This document shows, piece by piece, positions 1 to 8,040 of a DNA stretch of 8,833 bases (position 1 is the stretch's first letter; each line of letters starts with the position of its first letter). This DNA comes from an uncultured Clostridia bacterium (GTDB taxonomy: Bacteria > Bacillota > Clostridia > TANB77 > CAG-508), in assembly GCA_948946035.1 (NCBI GenBank), contig CARBKU010000041.1:1-8833 (forward strand), read 5' to 3'. Made by a program: the position numbers and the translations under genes. The notes under the pieces were generated by a model. It made no database searches, was not told the origin of the DNA, and saw nothing but the letters and a program-made list of their open reading frames with translations.

Positions 1-18
1 TGCAATATATATTTTCAT
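1..18 (-). CDS. 5' end of an unidentified protein (first six codons only)
   Basis: An ATG at 18-16 begins a frame reading MKIYIA that runs off the left edge. A strong Shine-Dalgarno sequence (AAAGGAG, 28-34) lies 9 nt upstream, which is the only reason to call a gene here. It follows the broken ygjV-like gene on the same strand by about 25 nt, so it probably belongs to the same transcript. Six residues are too few to suggest a function. Confidence 0.5.
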
Positions 19-42
19 TAAATTTTTCTCCTTTAAAAACTA

Positions 43-552
43 CTACTTATTATTATCATTATTTCTAAATAATGATATAACTGCTGATATTAGTTGTGAA
101 ATTTCCTATATTGCTCCAACATATGCCATAACTATAACATTATAAATTGCCCATCCTAGCCCTGCAATTGCTGTTGTAACTCTTATTATTTTAATATCAT
201 CTTGCCATAGCCCATATGTATAAATAACTGTAACAATTATAGGAATTATGCTCCATATATCTTGCCAACTAATAATTCCAGAACCAACTGCTATTACTTC
301 AAATATTAATAACACCATTAAAGATGGCTTTTTATCTTTTCTTTTATAATAATAAAATACTATGCATCTTATAGCATTTATTACAGATACTATACCACCT
401 GTTATAGCATTTAATAAAAAGAATTGTATAGCAACTACAACATTAGCAAATATAGAACACATTACAATTCTTTCTTTTGTTTTAAATTGAACAGATATAA
501 CAGTAAGGACTAATGCTATTATTCCGCAAATTTATGCTAATACAAATATCAT
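43..552 (-). pseudogene. ygjV-like membrane protein gene interrupted by two nonsense codons
   Basis: Read from a well-placed ATG at 552, the frame gives MIFVLA, a TAA stop (532-534), then a hydrophobic stretch containing GIIALVLTVIS and FKTKERIV that joins the open frame beginning at 462. At the other end, after the TAG at 106-108, the same frame continues EISQLISAVISLFRNNDNNK to a second TAG at 43-45. From memory of E. coli YgjV, the N-terminal stretch matches its first membrane helix and the FNRDERR-type loop, and the C-terminal stretch matches the last helix (EGSFLLMNGLNIIRF). Both stops therefore fall inside conserved parts of a gene of roughly 170 codons. Gene decay is the simplest reading, and sequencing errors are the main alternative. 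Stop reassignment is unlikely because TAG ends sufB, sufC and the DUF2953 gene here. Confidence 0.7.
106..462 (-). CDS. YgjV family inner membrane protein, remaining open frame
   Basis: This is the 118-residue stretch left open between the two stops of the ygjV-like gene. It has hydrophobic segments at about residues 5-25, 48-64, 68-85 and 93-117, with a basic loop (YYYKRKDKK) at about 37-45. The pattern FFLLNAITGGIVSVINAIR resembles the HFFLLG...ILNAIR region of YgjV proteins, whose function is unknown. An automatic annotator would probably call this frame as a complete protein from the ATG at 462. That ATG has only a weak purine stretch upstream (AAAGAAAG), whereas the ATG at 552 has GGGGAGGA at the right distance. 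If it is translated at all, the product would lack its first helix and half of its last one. Confidence 0.6.
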   Translation of the reverse strand: MCSIFANVVVAIQFFLLNAITGGIVSVINAIRCIVFYYYKRKDKKPSLMVLLIFEVIAVGSGIISWQDIWSIIPIIVTVIYTYGLWQDDIKIIRVTTAIAGLGWAIYNVIVMAYVGAI

Positions 553-557
553 TTTCT

Positions 558-565
558 TCCTCCCC
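558..565 (-). promoter_or_regulatory. Ribosome binding site of the ygjV-like gene
   Basis: GGGGAGGA on the minus strand lies about 6 nt before the ATG at 552 and just after the tcdA stop codon. It marks 552 as the ancestral start and so shows that the TAA at 532-534 lies inside the gene. Confidence 0.65.
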
Positions 566-574
566 TCTTTTATT

Positions 575-1333
575 TTAAGATAATTGATTATATATATCTT
601 TAATTACCTCTCCAGCAATAATTAATCCAGCTACAGATGGAACAAAAGAAACACTTCCAGGAATTTGTTTTCCTTTAGTATATTGTTCATTAACTTCAAG
701 TTCTCCCATACAGTCTACTTCACAATTACTATCTACAATTCCAACTAACTTAATAGGTTCCTCTTTTGAATAAAGTACTTTAAGTTTTTCAATGCCTCTC
801 TTTTTCAATTCTTTTCTCATAACTTTAGCTAAAGGACAAATACTAGTATTATAAATATCAGTGACCTCAAATTTAGTTGGGTCTAACTTATTTCCTGTAC
901 CCATGCTAGATATAATTGGAATATTAAATTTATTTGCTCTTAACACTAGTTCTATTTTTGCAGTTACAGTATCAATTGCATCAACAACATATGAAATACT
1001 ATTATCTAAAATTTCTTTACTATTTGGCATAAAAAATTCTTGATAAATTTCTACATTTGCATTAGGATTAATTTCTAAAATTCTTTCTTTTGCAACTTCT
1101 ACTTTAGGCTTTCCAATTGTTTTAGTAGTTGCTATTATTTGTCTATTTAAATTGGTTATAGAAACTTTGTCATTATCAACTAACACAAAATTGCCAATAC
1201 CTGAGCGTACTAACCCTTCCACTACATACGAACCTACGCCTCCTATTCCAAATATTGCAACTTTAGCTTTTTGTAGTTTTTCTATTCCCTCTTTTCCAAT
1301 TAATAATTCTGTTCTAGCAAATTGATTTTGCAT
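575..1333 (-). CDS. tcdA: tRNA threonylcarbamoyladenosine dehydratase (TcdA/CsdL, YgdL/YrvM family)
   Basis: TcdA is an E1-like (ThiF/MoeB fold) enzyme that uses ATP to cyclise the t6A base at position 37 of ANN-decoding tRNAs to ct6A. The 252-residue protein has the family layout: the nucleotide-binding loop GIGGVGS at 29-35, acidic residues at D53 and D55, NLNRQ at 61-65, GKPKV at 74-78, DAID at 118-121, SSMGTGNKLDPT at 142-153, CPLAKVMRKELKKR at 166-179, and the TcdA-typical GSVSFVPSVAG near the C-terminus. That last motif and the whole length separate it from ThiF and MoeB. The start has AAAGGAG about 8 nt upstream and lies 26 nt after the mnmA stop, so co-transcription is likely. In E. 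coli the homologous gene belongs to the csdA-csdE-csdL locus, which fits a position downstream of sufS and sufU here. Confidence 0.92.
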   Translation of the reverse strand: MQNQFARTELLIGKEGIEKLQKAKVAIFGIGGVGSYVVEGLVRSGIGNFVLVDNDKVSITNLNRQIIATTKTIGKPKVEVAKERILEINPNANVEIYQEFFMPNSKEILDNSISYVVDAIDTVTAKIELVLRANKFNIPIISSMGTGNKLDPTKFEVTDIYNTSICPLAKVMRKELKKRGIEKLKVLYSKEEPIKLVGIVDSNCEVDCMGELEVNEQYTKGKQIPGSVSFVPSVAGLIIAGEVIKDIYNQLS

Positions 1334-1359
1334 TATTTTTTCTCCTTTAATTTATGTAT

Positions 1360-2412
1360 TTAAACTATTTTTCCTCCACCTAAAACAATATCATCAATAT
1401 AAAAAACTGCTGATTGTCCTGGTGTTATTGCTCTTTGAGGTTCATCAAATTCTACATCAATATTATTTCCATGCTGTAATATTTTTGCTTTAGCAACTTT
1501 TGAAGAATACCTAGTTTTAACATCTACATCTATTGGCTCTTTTATTTCATCTACTAATAGTAAATTTATATCTGTAACTTTAACTTGCTTTTTATATAAT
1601 TCGCTTTCTTCACCTACAATAACTTCATTTTTTGATGGATTAAATCCTAAAACAAATAATGGTACTTTATATGAAATTCCAAGGCCTTTACGTTGTCCAA
1701 TTGTATAATTATATAAACCTGTATGTTGCCCTAATATTTGCCCCTTAGAATTTACAATATTACCTTTTTTGGGTTGTATATCAGAATTATTTTCTAAAAA
1801 CTTCTTATAGTTTCCATCTGGTATAAAGCATATATCTTCACTGTCTGGCTTATTTGCTATTTTTAATTGATTATTTCTTGCTATTTCTCTAATTTGTTCT
1901 TTATCTGTAAAATCTGCCAATGGAAACAAAACATGCTCTATTAAATCTTTTGGAATACTCCATAAAACATAACTTTGATCCTTCTTTCCAGCATTTGATT
2001 TTTTTAAAACCCATCTTTTATATTTTTCACTATATTCTGTTTTTGCATAATGACCTGTTGCAATATAATTACATCCTAATTCTTTTGCTTTGTCATACAT
2101 AACACCAAACTTCATATATTTATTACATTCAATACATGGATTTGGTGTTTTACAATTTGCATAACACTTTATAAAATCATCAATTACATTTTTTCTAAAT
2201 TCATTTTTATAATCATATGTAAAATGCGGTATACCTATGGTATTGCATACATTTTTTGCATCTAAATATGTATTAATGTTACAACAACTGCTTCCAGCAA
2301 ATAGCTCTAATGTTGTACCTATAACATCATAACCTTGCTCCTTTAAAAGTAAAGCTGAAACAGAACTATCAACACCACCACTCATACCTAATAATACTTT
2401 TTTATTTTCCAT
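1360..2412 (-). CDS. mnmA: tRNA-specific 2-thiouridylase MnmA
   Basis: MnmA adenylates U34 of the Lys, Glu and Gln tRNAs and replaces its C2 oxygen with sulfur, taking persulfide sulfur that comes ultimately from a cysteine desulfurase. The 350-residue protein shows the PP-loop SGGVDSS at 11-17, TPNPCIECN at 89-97 with the catalytic-type Cys96, ATGHYAK at 118-124, KDQSYVLW at 144-151 and the second conserved cysteine, Cys195, in SEDICFIPDG. The C-terminal domain contains YTIGQRKGLG and RAITPGQSAVFY, both typical. An in-frame ATG at 2454 would add 14 residues, but the ATG at 2412 is chosen because AAGGAG lies 7 nt before it and because MnmA proteins normally begin a few residues before the PP-loop. 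It is separated from sufU by the foldback repeat, and tcdA follows closely. Confidence 0.94.
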   Translation of the reverse strand: MENKKVLLGMSGGVDSSVSALLLKEQGYDVIGTTLELFAGSSCCNINTYLDAKNVCNTIGIPHFTYDYKNEFRKNVIDDFIKCYANCKTPNPCIECNKYMKFGVMYDKAKELGCNYIATGHYAKTEYSEKYKRWVLKKSNAGKKDQSYVLWSIPKDLIEHVLFPLADFTDKEQIREIARNNQLKIANKPDSEDICFIPDGNYKKFLENNSDIQPKKGNIVNSKGQILGQHTGLYNYTIGQRKGLGISYKVPLFVLGFNPSKNEVIVGEESELYKKQVKVTDINLLLVDEIKEPIDVDVKTRYSSKVAKAKILQHGNNIDVEFDEPQRAITPGQSAVFYIDDIVLGGGKIV

Positions 2413-2419
2413 ACTAAAA

Positions 2420-2425
2420 CTCCTT
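2420..2425 (-). promoter_or_regulatory. Ribosome binding site deciding the mnmA start
   Basis: AAGGAG, within GGAAGGAG, lies 7 nt before the ATG at 2412. It argues against the longer frame starting at 2454, which has no comparable site. Confidence 0.75.
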
Positions 2426-2472
2426 CCATGATTTTGGGATGGAGAAAAAATCATGTGTTTTTATTTAATATG

Positions 2473-2784
2473 TTGTTACAATTCATAGATTTGCAATAAT
2501 TGTTATTTGGCTACTAGAGATGTAGAATTTTGACAATATTATTCTTTTTTTAATAGTGCTAGAAGGTTTATAATTCTATTTTCTTAGAGCGACTCTGGGG
2601 TAACCGTTCAAAAATTCTTAGAAAAGTTTAAAAAACTTTTCTTTAGAATTTTTAGAATGGGAAAGTATATAAAAAAATATAATTATAAACCTTTGGGAGC
2701 GAATAGTTAAATTAAAATTATTGTCAAAATTCTTCGTCTCCAATGGCGAAATAATAATTATTGTTAATTTGTGAATTGTAACAA
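2473..2784. repeat. Foldback element: long imperfect inverted repeat with nested hairpin, between sufU and mnmA
   Basis: The arms are 2473-2575 and 2681-2784. Read as reverse complements they share exact blocks including TTGTTACAATTCA (outer end), CAATAATT, AGAATTTTGACAATA (middle) and AAGGTTTATAATT (inner end). By hand alignment they agree at roughly three quarters of positions with one gap. Inside lies a second stem, 2610-2629 against 2633-2653 (AGAAAAGTTT/AAACTTTTCT and AAAAATTCT/AGAATTTTT, about 19 bp). The right arm covers the last seven codons and stop of sufU. Together with the mnmA leader this fills the gene-free stretch 2413-2763. No convincing coding frame is seen: a short minus frame at 2618-2821 merely follows the repeat. 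The element resembles a MITE or foldback transposon remnant. A structured RNA is the alternative. Confidence 0.75.
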
Positions 2785-3201
2785 TATATCTTCTATTGTA
2801 TGCCATGCTAAAAGTGCACATTTTACTCTTGCTGGCATATTTGATACGTTTTTAAATGCTATTGCATCTTCTAATTTTTTTAATTCTTCTTCATCTGTTA
2901 TTTCTCTTTTTATCATCTGTATAAATGTTTTTATTATTTTTTCTGCCTGTTCTACTGTTTTTCCTTTTAATGTATCTATCATTATTGATGTTGACGCTTG
3001 TGATATTGCACACCCATGCCCAATAAATGCCATATCTTCTATTATATCTTTATTCATCTTTATTTGTAATGTTATTTCATCACCACAATTTGGGTTATGT
3101 CCTATTTCACTATAATCTGCATTTTCTATGTTTTTTTTATTATACGAATTCATGCTATGCTCCATAATTAATTCGTTATATACATCTGTTAAATCTTCCA
3201 T
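2764..3201 (-). CDS. sufU: SufU, zinc-dependent sulfur-transfer partner of SufS
   Basis: SufU accepts the persulfide sulfur of SufS and passes it to SufBCD and other users. It has the IscU fold, but in Firmicutes it acts mainly as a zinc-bound sulfurtransferase. The 145-residue protein has the expected metal ligands: Cys39 and Asp41 in NPNCGDE, Cys64 in GHGCAISQAS and Cys128 in ARVKCALLAW. It also has the insertion of about 20 residues before the third cysteine (about 92-118) that distinguishes SufU from IscU. The start at 3201 lies 15 nt after the sufS stop, with AGAGG about 8 nt upstream. The last seven codons (LLQFTN and stop) lie inside the right arm of the foldback repeat, so its extreme C-terminus may have been altered, although the conserved core is intact. 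Confidence 0.94.
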   Translation of the reverse strand: MEDLTDVYNELIMEHSMNSYNKKNIENADYSEIGHNPNCGDEITLQIKMNKDIIEDMAFIGHGCAISQASTSIMIDTLKGKTVEQAEKIIKTFIQMIKREITDEEELKKLEDAIAFKNVSNMPARVKCALLAWHTIEDILLQFTN

Positions 3202-3216
3202 TTTATAACCTCTCGC

Positions 3217-4440
<1,224 letters not shown>

Positions 4441-4513
4441 ACTTACTTTCATTCCCTTCTTAATGGTTACAATTTATTCTAATTATCTAAAAATACGCTG
4501 TAACTTGTAACAA

Positions 4514-5572
4514 TTAATCTAACCTTTTGTCAATTTCATCTAAAACTTGCTCTTTTAATTCATCAATTTTAATACTTGATAATATATTATTAAACTTAGC
4601 CCTAACCATCAACTTTAAAGCTTGCTTTAGAGTAAAACCTCTGCTCATTATATAAAATAACTCCTTCTCACCTATTTTTCCAACAGCACTTGAATGATTA
4701 CCTTCAATTTCTTCTTCTGAGCATAGCAACATTGGTAGACCTAAAGACTTTGCTGTATCTGACAATAGCATACAATATTCATTTTCATTACCTTTGGCCT
4801 TTTTACATCCCTTTTTAAAATCTATAGTTCCTTTAAAATGCTTTTTAGCAGTATCTTTTAAAGCACCTTGAACTTCTATATCAATATTTGACTTTTCTCC
4901 TCTTAATTCTCCAATGTAATTCAAATCAAATAATTGATTTTCCTTTCCAATATAAATTGTATTTAACCTACTATCTGAACCATTTCCTAACAAATTTGAA
5001 TAATAATTAATAACACTATTATTTCCGCCAAAATCAACAATTGTAAATTTAACCTTTGAATCAGAATTTAATAAATTTTCAATACTCATAAAATTATTAG
5101 AATATCTATTAATAAAATTGACAACAATAACGCTTATATCTGCTCCATCTTTTGCCAAAACATTTATAATCCCATTATGAAATGCTTTTACACTTTCATT
5201 TGAATCATATTTTAATACAATAGTTGCCTTAGTACCTTCATTTGCAACAATTTGAATATTATCAATTAAGGCTGAATTATCTTCATCTAAATAAAAATTC
5301 ATATAAACATCTTTATTAGTTTTGTTATCAACCACTATCCTTACACTCTTATTTGCCTGTTCTTTTACTTGCCTTGTTAACAAATCTCCTAGCCCATATG
5401 TAAGATTAAAATCACTAACATTTGAATCAATAGTAATTTTAGAACTCTCACCCAAAATCTCTACATTTTTAAAATCATCTATTACATTAGGAAGATTTAA
5501 ACTCTCTAACTTAATATTATTAATAAGAAAATTTCTTGAAGTTCTAACAGGTGTTTCATTTAACTTTTCCAT
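4514..5572 (-). CDS. sufD: SufD, Fe-S cluster assembly scaffold subunit
   Basis: SufD pairs with SufB and two SufC subunits in the cytosolic SufBC2D scaffold. The 352-residue protein has the beta-helix core typical of the SufB/SufD family, followed by the recognisable C-terminal block: NEYCMLLSDTAKSLGLPMLLC at about 264-284, GNHSSAVGKIG with the conserved His293, and ELFYIMSRGFTLKQALKLMV. Like other Firmicute SufD proteins it lacks the cysteine two residues before this histidine that E. coli SufD has. AAGGAG (5578-5583) lies 5 nt before the ATG and directly abuts the repeat element after sufB. Its codons end mostly in T (ATT, GTT, AAT, GAT), whereas sufB, sufS and sufU favour A-ending codons (ATA, GTA, GCA, ACA), so sufD stands out from its neighbours. 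Confidence 0.92.
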   Translation of the reverse strand: MEKLNETPVRTSRNFLINNIKLESLNLPNVIDDFKNVEILGESSKITIDSNVSDFNLTYGLGDLLTRQVKEQANKSVRIVVDNKTNKDVYMNFYLDEDNSALIDNIQIVANEGTKATIVLKYDSNESVKAFHNGIINVLAKDGADISVIVVNFINRYSNNFMSIENLLNSDSKVKFTIVDFGGNNSVINYYSNLLGNGSDSRLNTIYIGKENQLFDLNYIGELRGEKSNIDIEVQGALKDTAKKHFKGTIDFKKGCKKAKGNENEYCMLLSDTAKSLGLPMLLCSEEEIEGNHSSAVGKIGEKELFYIMSRGFTLKQALKLMVRAKFNNILSSIKIDELKEQVLDEIDKRLD

Positions 5573-5585
5573 CTTTTCTCCTTTC

Positions 5586-5767
5586 TGCGACAGTGGGGAC
5601 AGTCTTTTTTTGTTTCAGTTTTTTTGTGAAAATTTGTCGTTTTTTGTATTCTATATTAGTTTGCTAGTTTCTAAAAAAAGATATATCTTAAATTACATCA
5701 TTTTCTTACTTATTTTCAATTCGACATTTTTCCCCTATTTAAATGAGACAAATAAAGACTGTCCCTA
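5586..5767. mobile_element. MITE-like element with GGGACAGTC terminal inverted repeats between sufB and sufD
   Basis: The 22-nt ends 5596-5617 and 5744-5765 match as reverse complements at 20 of 22 positions. Both outer ends read GGGACAGTC inward, followed by a T-rich run. Weaker symmetry continues inside (GAAAATTTGTCG at 5628-5639 against GAAAAATGTCG on the other arm), and a 12-bp palindrome, AAGATATATCTT, lies at 5678-5689. On the sufD side the sequence continues outward as TGCGACAGTG up to the sufD ribosome site. The unit is about 180 bp with no coding frame, so any transposase must act in trans. GACTGTCCCC-type repeats are, as I recall, frequent between genes in Clostridia. No clear target-site duplication is seen. 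Confidence 0.75.
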
Positions 5768-7150
5768 AAATTCTAAATTAATTAAATTATTCATCTCAAC
5801 TGCATATTCTATTGGTAATTCTTTTGCAATTGGATGTGCAAATCCTCGTACTATCATTGCTTTTGCGTCTTCTTCTGATAGTCCTCTACTCATTAAATAA
5901 TATATTGTTTTGTCACTTATTTTTCCAATTTTTGCTTCATGCGAAAATTCCACTTCGTCTGTTCTTATGTCATTTGTAGGTATTGTGTCAGATATTGAGT
6001 TATTGTCTAGCATTAGTGAGTCACATGATACTGACGATTTTGAATTTTTTGCATTTTCTGCTATTCGCACTAAACTTCTATATGTGCATTTTCCTCCATT
6101 TTTTGATATAGATTTTGCATTTATTACACTTGATGTATTTGGTGCGTTATGGATTACTTTGAATCCATTATCTAAGTTTTGTCCTCCTCCTGCAAATGAT
6201 ATTCCTGTAAATTCTGTTTTTGCTCCTTCTCCATTTAATATGCTCATTGGATATAACATTGATATTTTTGAGCCAAATGATCCTGACACCCATTCCATTT
6301 TTGCATTTTTTCCTACTATTGCTTTTTTTGTATTTAGGTTTAACATATTTTTTGACCAGTTTTCTATTGTTGAATATCTTAAATATGCATTGTCTTTTAC
6401 ATATAACTCAACACAGCCAGCATGCAAGTTTACTTTATTGTATTTTGGTGCACTACATCCTTCTATAAAATGAAGTGACGCTCCTTCTTCTACTATTATT
6501 AGTGTATGCTCAAATTGCCCTGACTCTGGCGAATTTAGTCTAAAATATGATTGTAATGGAATGTCTACTTTTACTCCTTTTGGCACATATACAAATGATC
6601 CTCCTGACCATACTGCTCCATGTAGCGCAACAAATTTGTGATCATGTACTGGTACACATTTCATAAAATGGTCTTGTACCAATTTTGGATATTCTTTTAT
6701 TGCTGTTTCCATATCTGTATATATTACACCTTGTTTTATTAATTCTTCTTTCATGCTGTGGTAAACTACTTCTGAGTCATATTGCGCTCCAACTCCTGCT
6801 AATGAGTTTTTTTCTGCTTCTGGTATTCCTAATTTGTCAAATGTATTTTTTATGTCTTCTGGAACATCTTCCCATGAGTTATTTAATTTTGTTTTTGGTC
6901 TAACATATGTTGCTATTTCTTCCATGTTTAATTCTGATAAGTCTGGTCCCCATGTTGGCATTTCTAGTTTGTTGTATACTTCTAATGCTTTTATCCTGAA
7001 TTCTTTCATCCAGTTTAGGTCATTTTTTTGTTTTGATATTTCTTCTATTATTTCTGGTGTTAGACCTTTTTTTATTTTAAAATCATATTCATCTTTGTTT
7101 TTTATGTTATATATGTTTCTATTTATTTCATCAATATTTGTCTTGCTCAT
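5765..7150 (-). CDS. sufB: SufB, Fe-S cluster assembly scaffold subunit
   Basis: SufB is the subunit of SufBC2D that receives sulfur and carries the nascent cluster. The 461-residue protein has FIEGCSAPKY in the beta-helix, ENWSKNMLNLNTK, the VSCDSLMLDNNS motif with Cys376 (counterpart of the catalytic-type cysteine of E. coli SufB), and SHEAKIGKISD with His404 and Glu405, residues linked to cluster assembly. YYLMSRGLSEEDAKAMIVRGF follows. The ATG at 7150 is chosen because AAAGGA lies 6 nt upstream; the alternative start at 7165 is a TTG overlapping that site. The C-terminus LPIEYAVEMNNLINLEF stops about five residues short of the EGSVG-like ending that I recall as usual. The last base of the TAG stop is the first base of the adjoining repeat element, so the tail was probably replaced by its insertion. 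The catalytic core is intact. Confidence 0.95.
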   Translation of the reverse strand: MSKTNIDEINRNIYNIKNKDEYDFKIKKGLTPEIIEEISKQKNDLNWMKEFRIKALEVYNKLEMPTWGPDLSELNMEEIATYVRPKTKLNNSWEDVPEDIKNTFDKLGIPEAEKNSLAGVGAQYDSEVVYHSMKEELIKQGVIYTDMETAIKEYPKLVQDHFMKCVPVHDHKFVALHGAVWSGGSFVYVPKGVKVDIPLQSYFRLNSPESGQFEHTLIIVEEGASLHFIEGCSAPKYNKVNLHAGCVELYVKDNAYLRYSTIENWSKNMLNLNTKKAIVGKNAKMEWVSGSFGSKISMLYPMSILNGEGAKTEFTGISFAGGGQNLDNGFKVIHNAPNTSSVINAKSISKNGGKCTYRSLVRIAENAKNSKSSVSCDSLMLDNNSISDTIPTNDIRTDEVEFSHEAKIGKISDKTIYYLMSRGLSEEDAKAMIVRGFAHPIAKELPIEYAVEMNNLINLEF

Positions 7151-7156
7151 TTTAAT

Positions 7157-7162
7157 TCCTTT
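7157..7162 (-). promoter_or_regulatory. Ribosome binding site deciding the sufB start
   Basis: AAAGGA lies 6 nt before the ATG at 7150. A TTG at 7165 would place this site inside the coding region and has no site of its own, so 7150 is preferred. Confidence 0.7.
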
Positions 7163-7205
7163 CAAAATTTGACTTTTTGAGATTTTTCATAAATACTTCT
7201 TCCAA

Positions 7206-7227
7206 ACTAGCCATTTTTTTGGCTAGT
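7206..7227. repeat. Perfect 8-bp stem-loop across the sufC stop codon
   Basis: ACTAGCCA (7206-7213) pairs exactly with TGGCTAGT (7220-7227) around a 6-nt loop of identical bases. The stem includes the last codons of sufC and its TAG stop. On the coding strand it is not followed by a T-run, so it does not look like a terminator for the operon. On the plus strand it is followed by CTTTTT. It could slow ribosomes, stabilise the upstream message or mark a processing point between sufC and sufB. Confidence 0.5.
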
Positions 7228-7962
7228 CTTTTTATATTCTTCATAACCATTTTCTTCAATTTCTTTTGATAATTCTTGATTACCTGTTTTAACTATTTTT
7301 CCATTAACCAAGACATGTACAAAATCTACTTTTAAACTATGCAATATTTTAGTATTATGGGTGATTATTAAAACTGCATTATTCTCATTTTTAAACATTT
7401 CAATACCCTTTGAAACTGTTCTTATAGCATCTACATCTAGCCCTGAATCAGTTTCATCTAAAATAGCAAGTTTTGGATTTAAAACTAGCATTTGTAAAAT
7501 TTCATTTTTCTTTTTTTCTCCTCCAGAAAATCCTACATTTAAACTTCTTTCCATATTTTTAGGATTCATATTAAGTTCTTCCATATATTTTTTTAATTCG
7601 TCTTTGAATTCAAATATTTTGACAGGTTTTCCTGTTATTTCATTTTTAGCATATTTTAAAAAGTTTGTAACAGATATTCCTGGTATTTCTTCTGGTGATT
7701 GGAAAGACATAAAAATTCCTTTTTTTGCAATTTTGTCTGTTTTTAAATTAGTTATTTCTTCACCTTCAAATATAATTTTTCCATTAGTTTTTGTGTATTC
7801 TGGGTTGTTTAAAATTGCATTTGCTGTAGTTGTTTTTCCTGAACCATTTGGTCCCATTATTACATGTATTTCTCCTTTTTTTATGTTTAAATTTATTCCT
7901 TTTAATATTTCTTTTTCTTCTGCATTTACATATAGTTCTTTTATTTCTAATAGGTTGCTCAT
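7207..7962 (-). CDS. sufC: SufC, ABC-type ATPase of the SUF scaffold complex
   Basis: SufC is a cytosolic ABC ATPase that dimerises on SufB and SufD and drives the shape change needed for cluster assembly; it is not a transporter. The 251 residues contain Walker A GPNGSGKTT at 37-45 (Lys43), the Q-loop Gln88 in FMSFQSPEEIPGIS (a SufC-specific stretch), the signature SGGEKKKNEILQM at 146-158, Walker B LAILDETDSGLD at 165-176 and the switch histidine His202 in IITH. AAAGGAG about 9 nt upstream supports the ATG at 7962. It is the first gene of the suf operon, with the promoter about 56 nt before its start. Codon use shifts within the gene: the first half favours A-ending codons, while later parts use more T-ending ones. 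Confidence 0.96.
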   Translation of the reverse strand: MSNLLEIKELYVNAEEKEILKGINLNIKKGEIHVIMGPNGSGKTTTANAILNNPEYTKTNGKIIFEGEEITNLKTDKIAKKGIFMSFQSPEEIPGISVTNFLKYAKNEITGKPVKIFEFKDELKKYMEELNMNPKNMERSLNVGFSGGEKKKNEILQMLVLNPKLAILDETDSGLDVDAIRTVSKGIEMFKNENNAVLIITHNTKILHSLKVDFVHVLVNGKIVKTGNQELSKEIEENGYEEYKKTSQKNG

Positions 7963-8009
7963 TTTTTGTATTCTCCTTTATTTATATCTTTATATAATTC
8001 ACATTAAAT

Positions 8010-8040
8010 TAGTAGGAATTATATCACTTATTTCCTACTA
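8010..8040. promoter_or_regulatory. Candidate operator of the suf operon: 9-bp inverted repeat
   Basis: TAGTAGGAA (8010-8018) and TTCCTACTA (8032-8040) are exact reverse complements separated by 13 nt, so their centres lie about two helical turns apart, as expected for a dimeric DNA-binding protein. The repeat fills the promoter spacer and touches the -10 box, where a bound protein would block RNA polymerase. Because the presumed transcript start lies downstream of one arm, a DNA site is more likely than an RNA hairpin. An Rrf2/IscR-type Fe-S regulator is a reasonable guess, but no regulator gene lies in the window. Confidence 0.6.

Noticed and set aside
43..552. Possible reassignment of TAG or TAA as a sense codon
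   Set aside because: TAG ends sufB, sufC and the DUF2953 gene and TAA ends the other genes, all at expected family lengths, so both act as stops in this organism.
2430..2454. GATTTT...AAAATC inverted repeat in the mnmA leader
   Set aside because: A 6-bp AT-only stem is too weak to call in sequence of this composition.
2618..2821. Short minus-strand frame of 67 codons across the foldback and the end of sufU
   Set aside because: It lies inside the inverted repeat and overlaps sufU in another frame; no ribosome site or family resemblance.
4466..4511. GTTACAA and TTGTAAC near the sufD-sufS junction, resembling the outer ends of the foldback element
   Set aside because: Only 7 bp pair across a 32-nt loop and no longer similarity to the foldback arms follows, so it is probably chance.
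5720..5726. TGTCGAA on the minus strand, matching the Spo0A box core
   Set aside because: A single 7-mer inside the mobile element is easily due to chance, and there is no promoter nearby for it to act on.
5910..6473. Long plus-strand open frame opposite sufB
   Set aside because: It is antisense to strongly conserved SufB sequence, has no ribosome site, and its Phe/Leu/Ser-rich translation is what A-rich coding sequence gives when read backwards.
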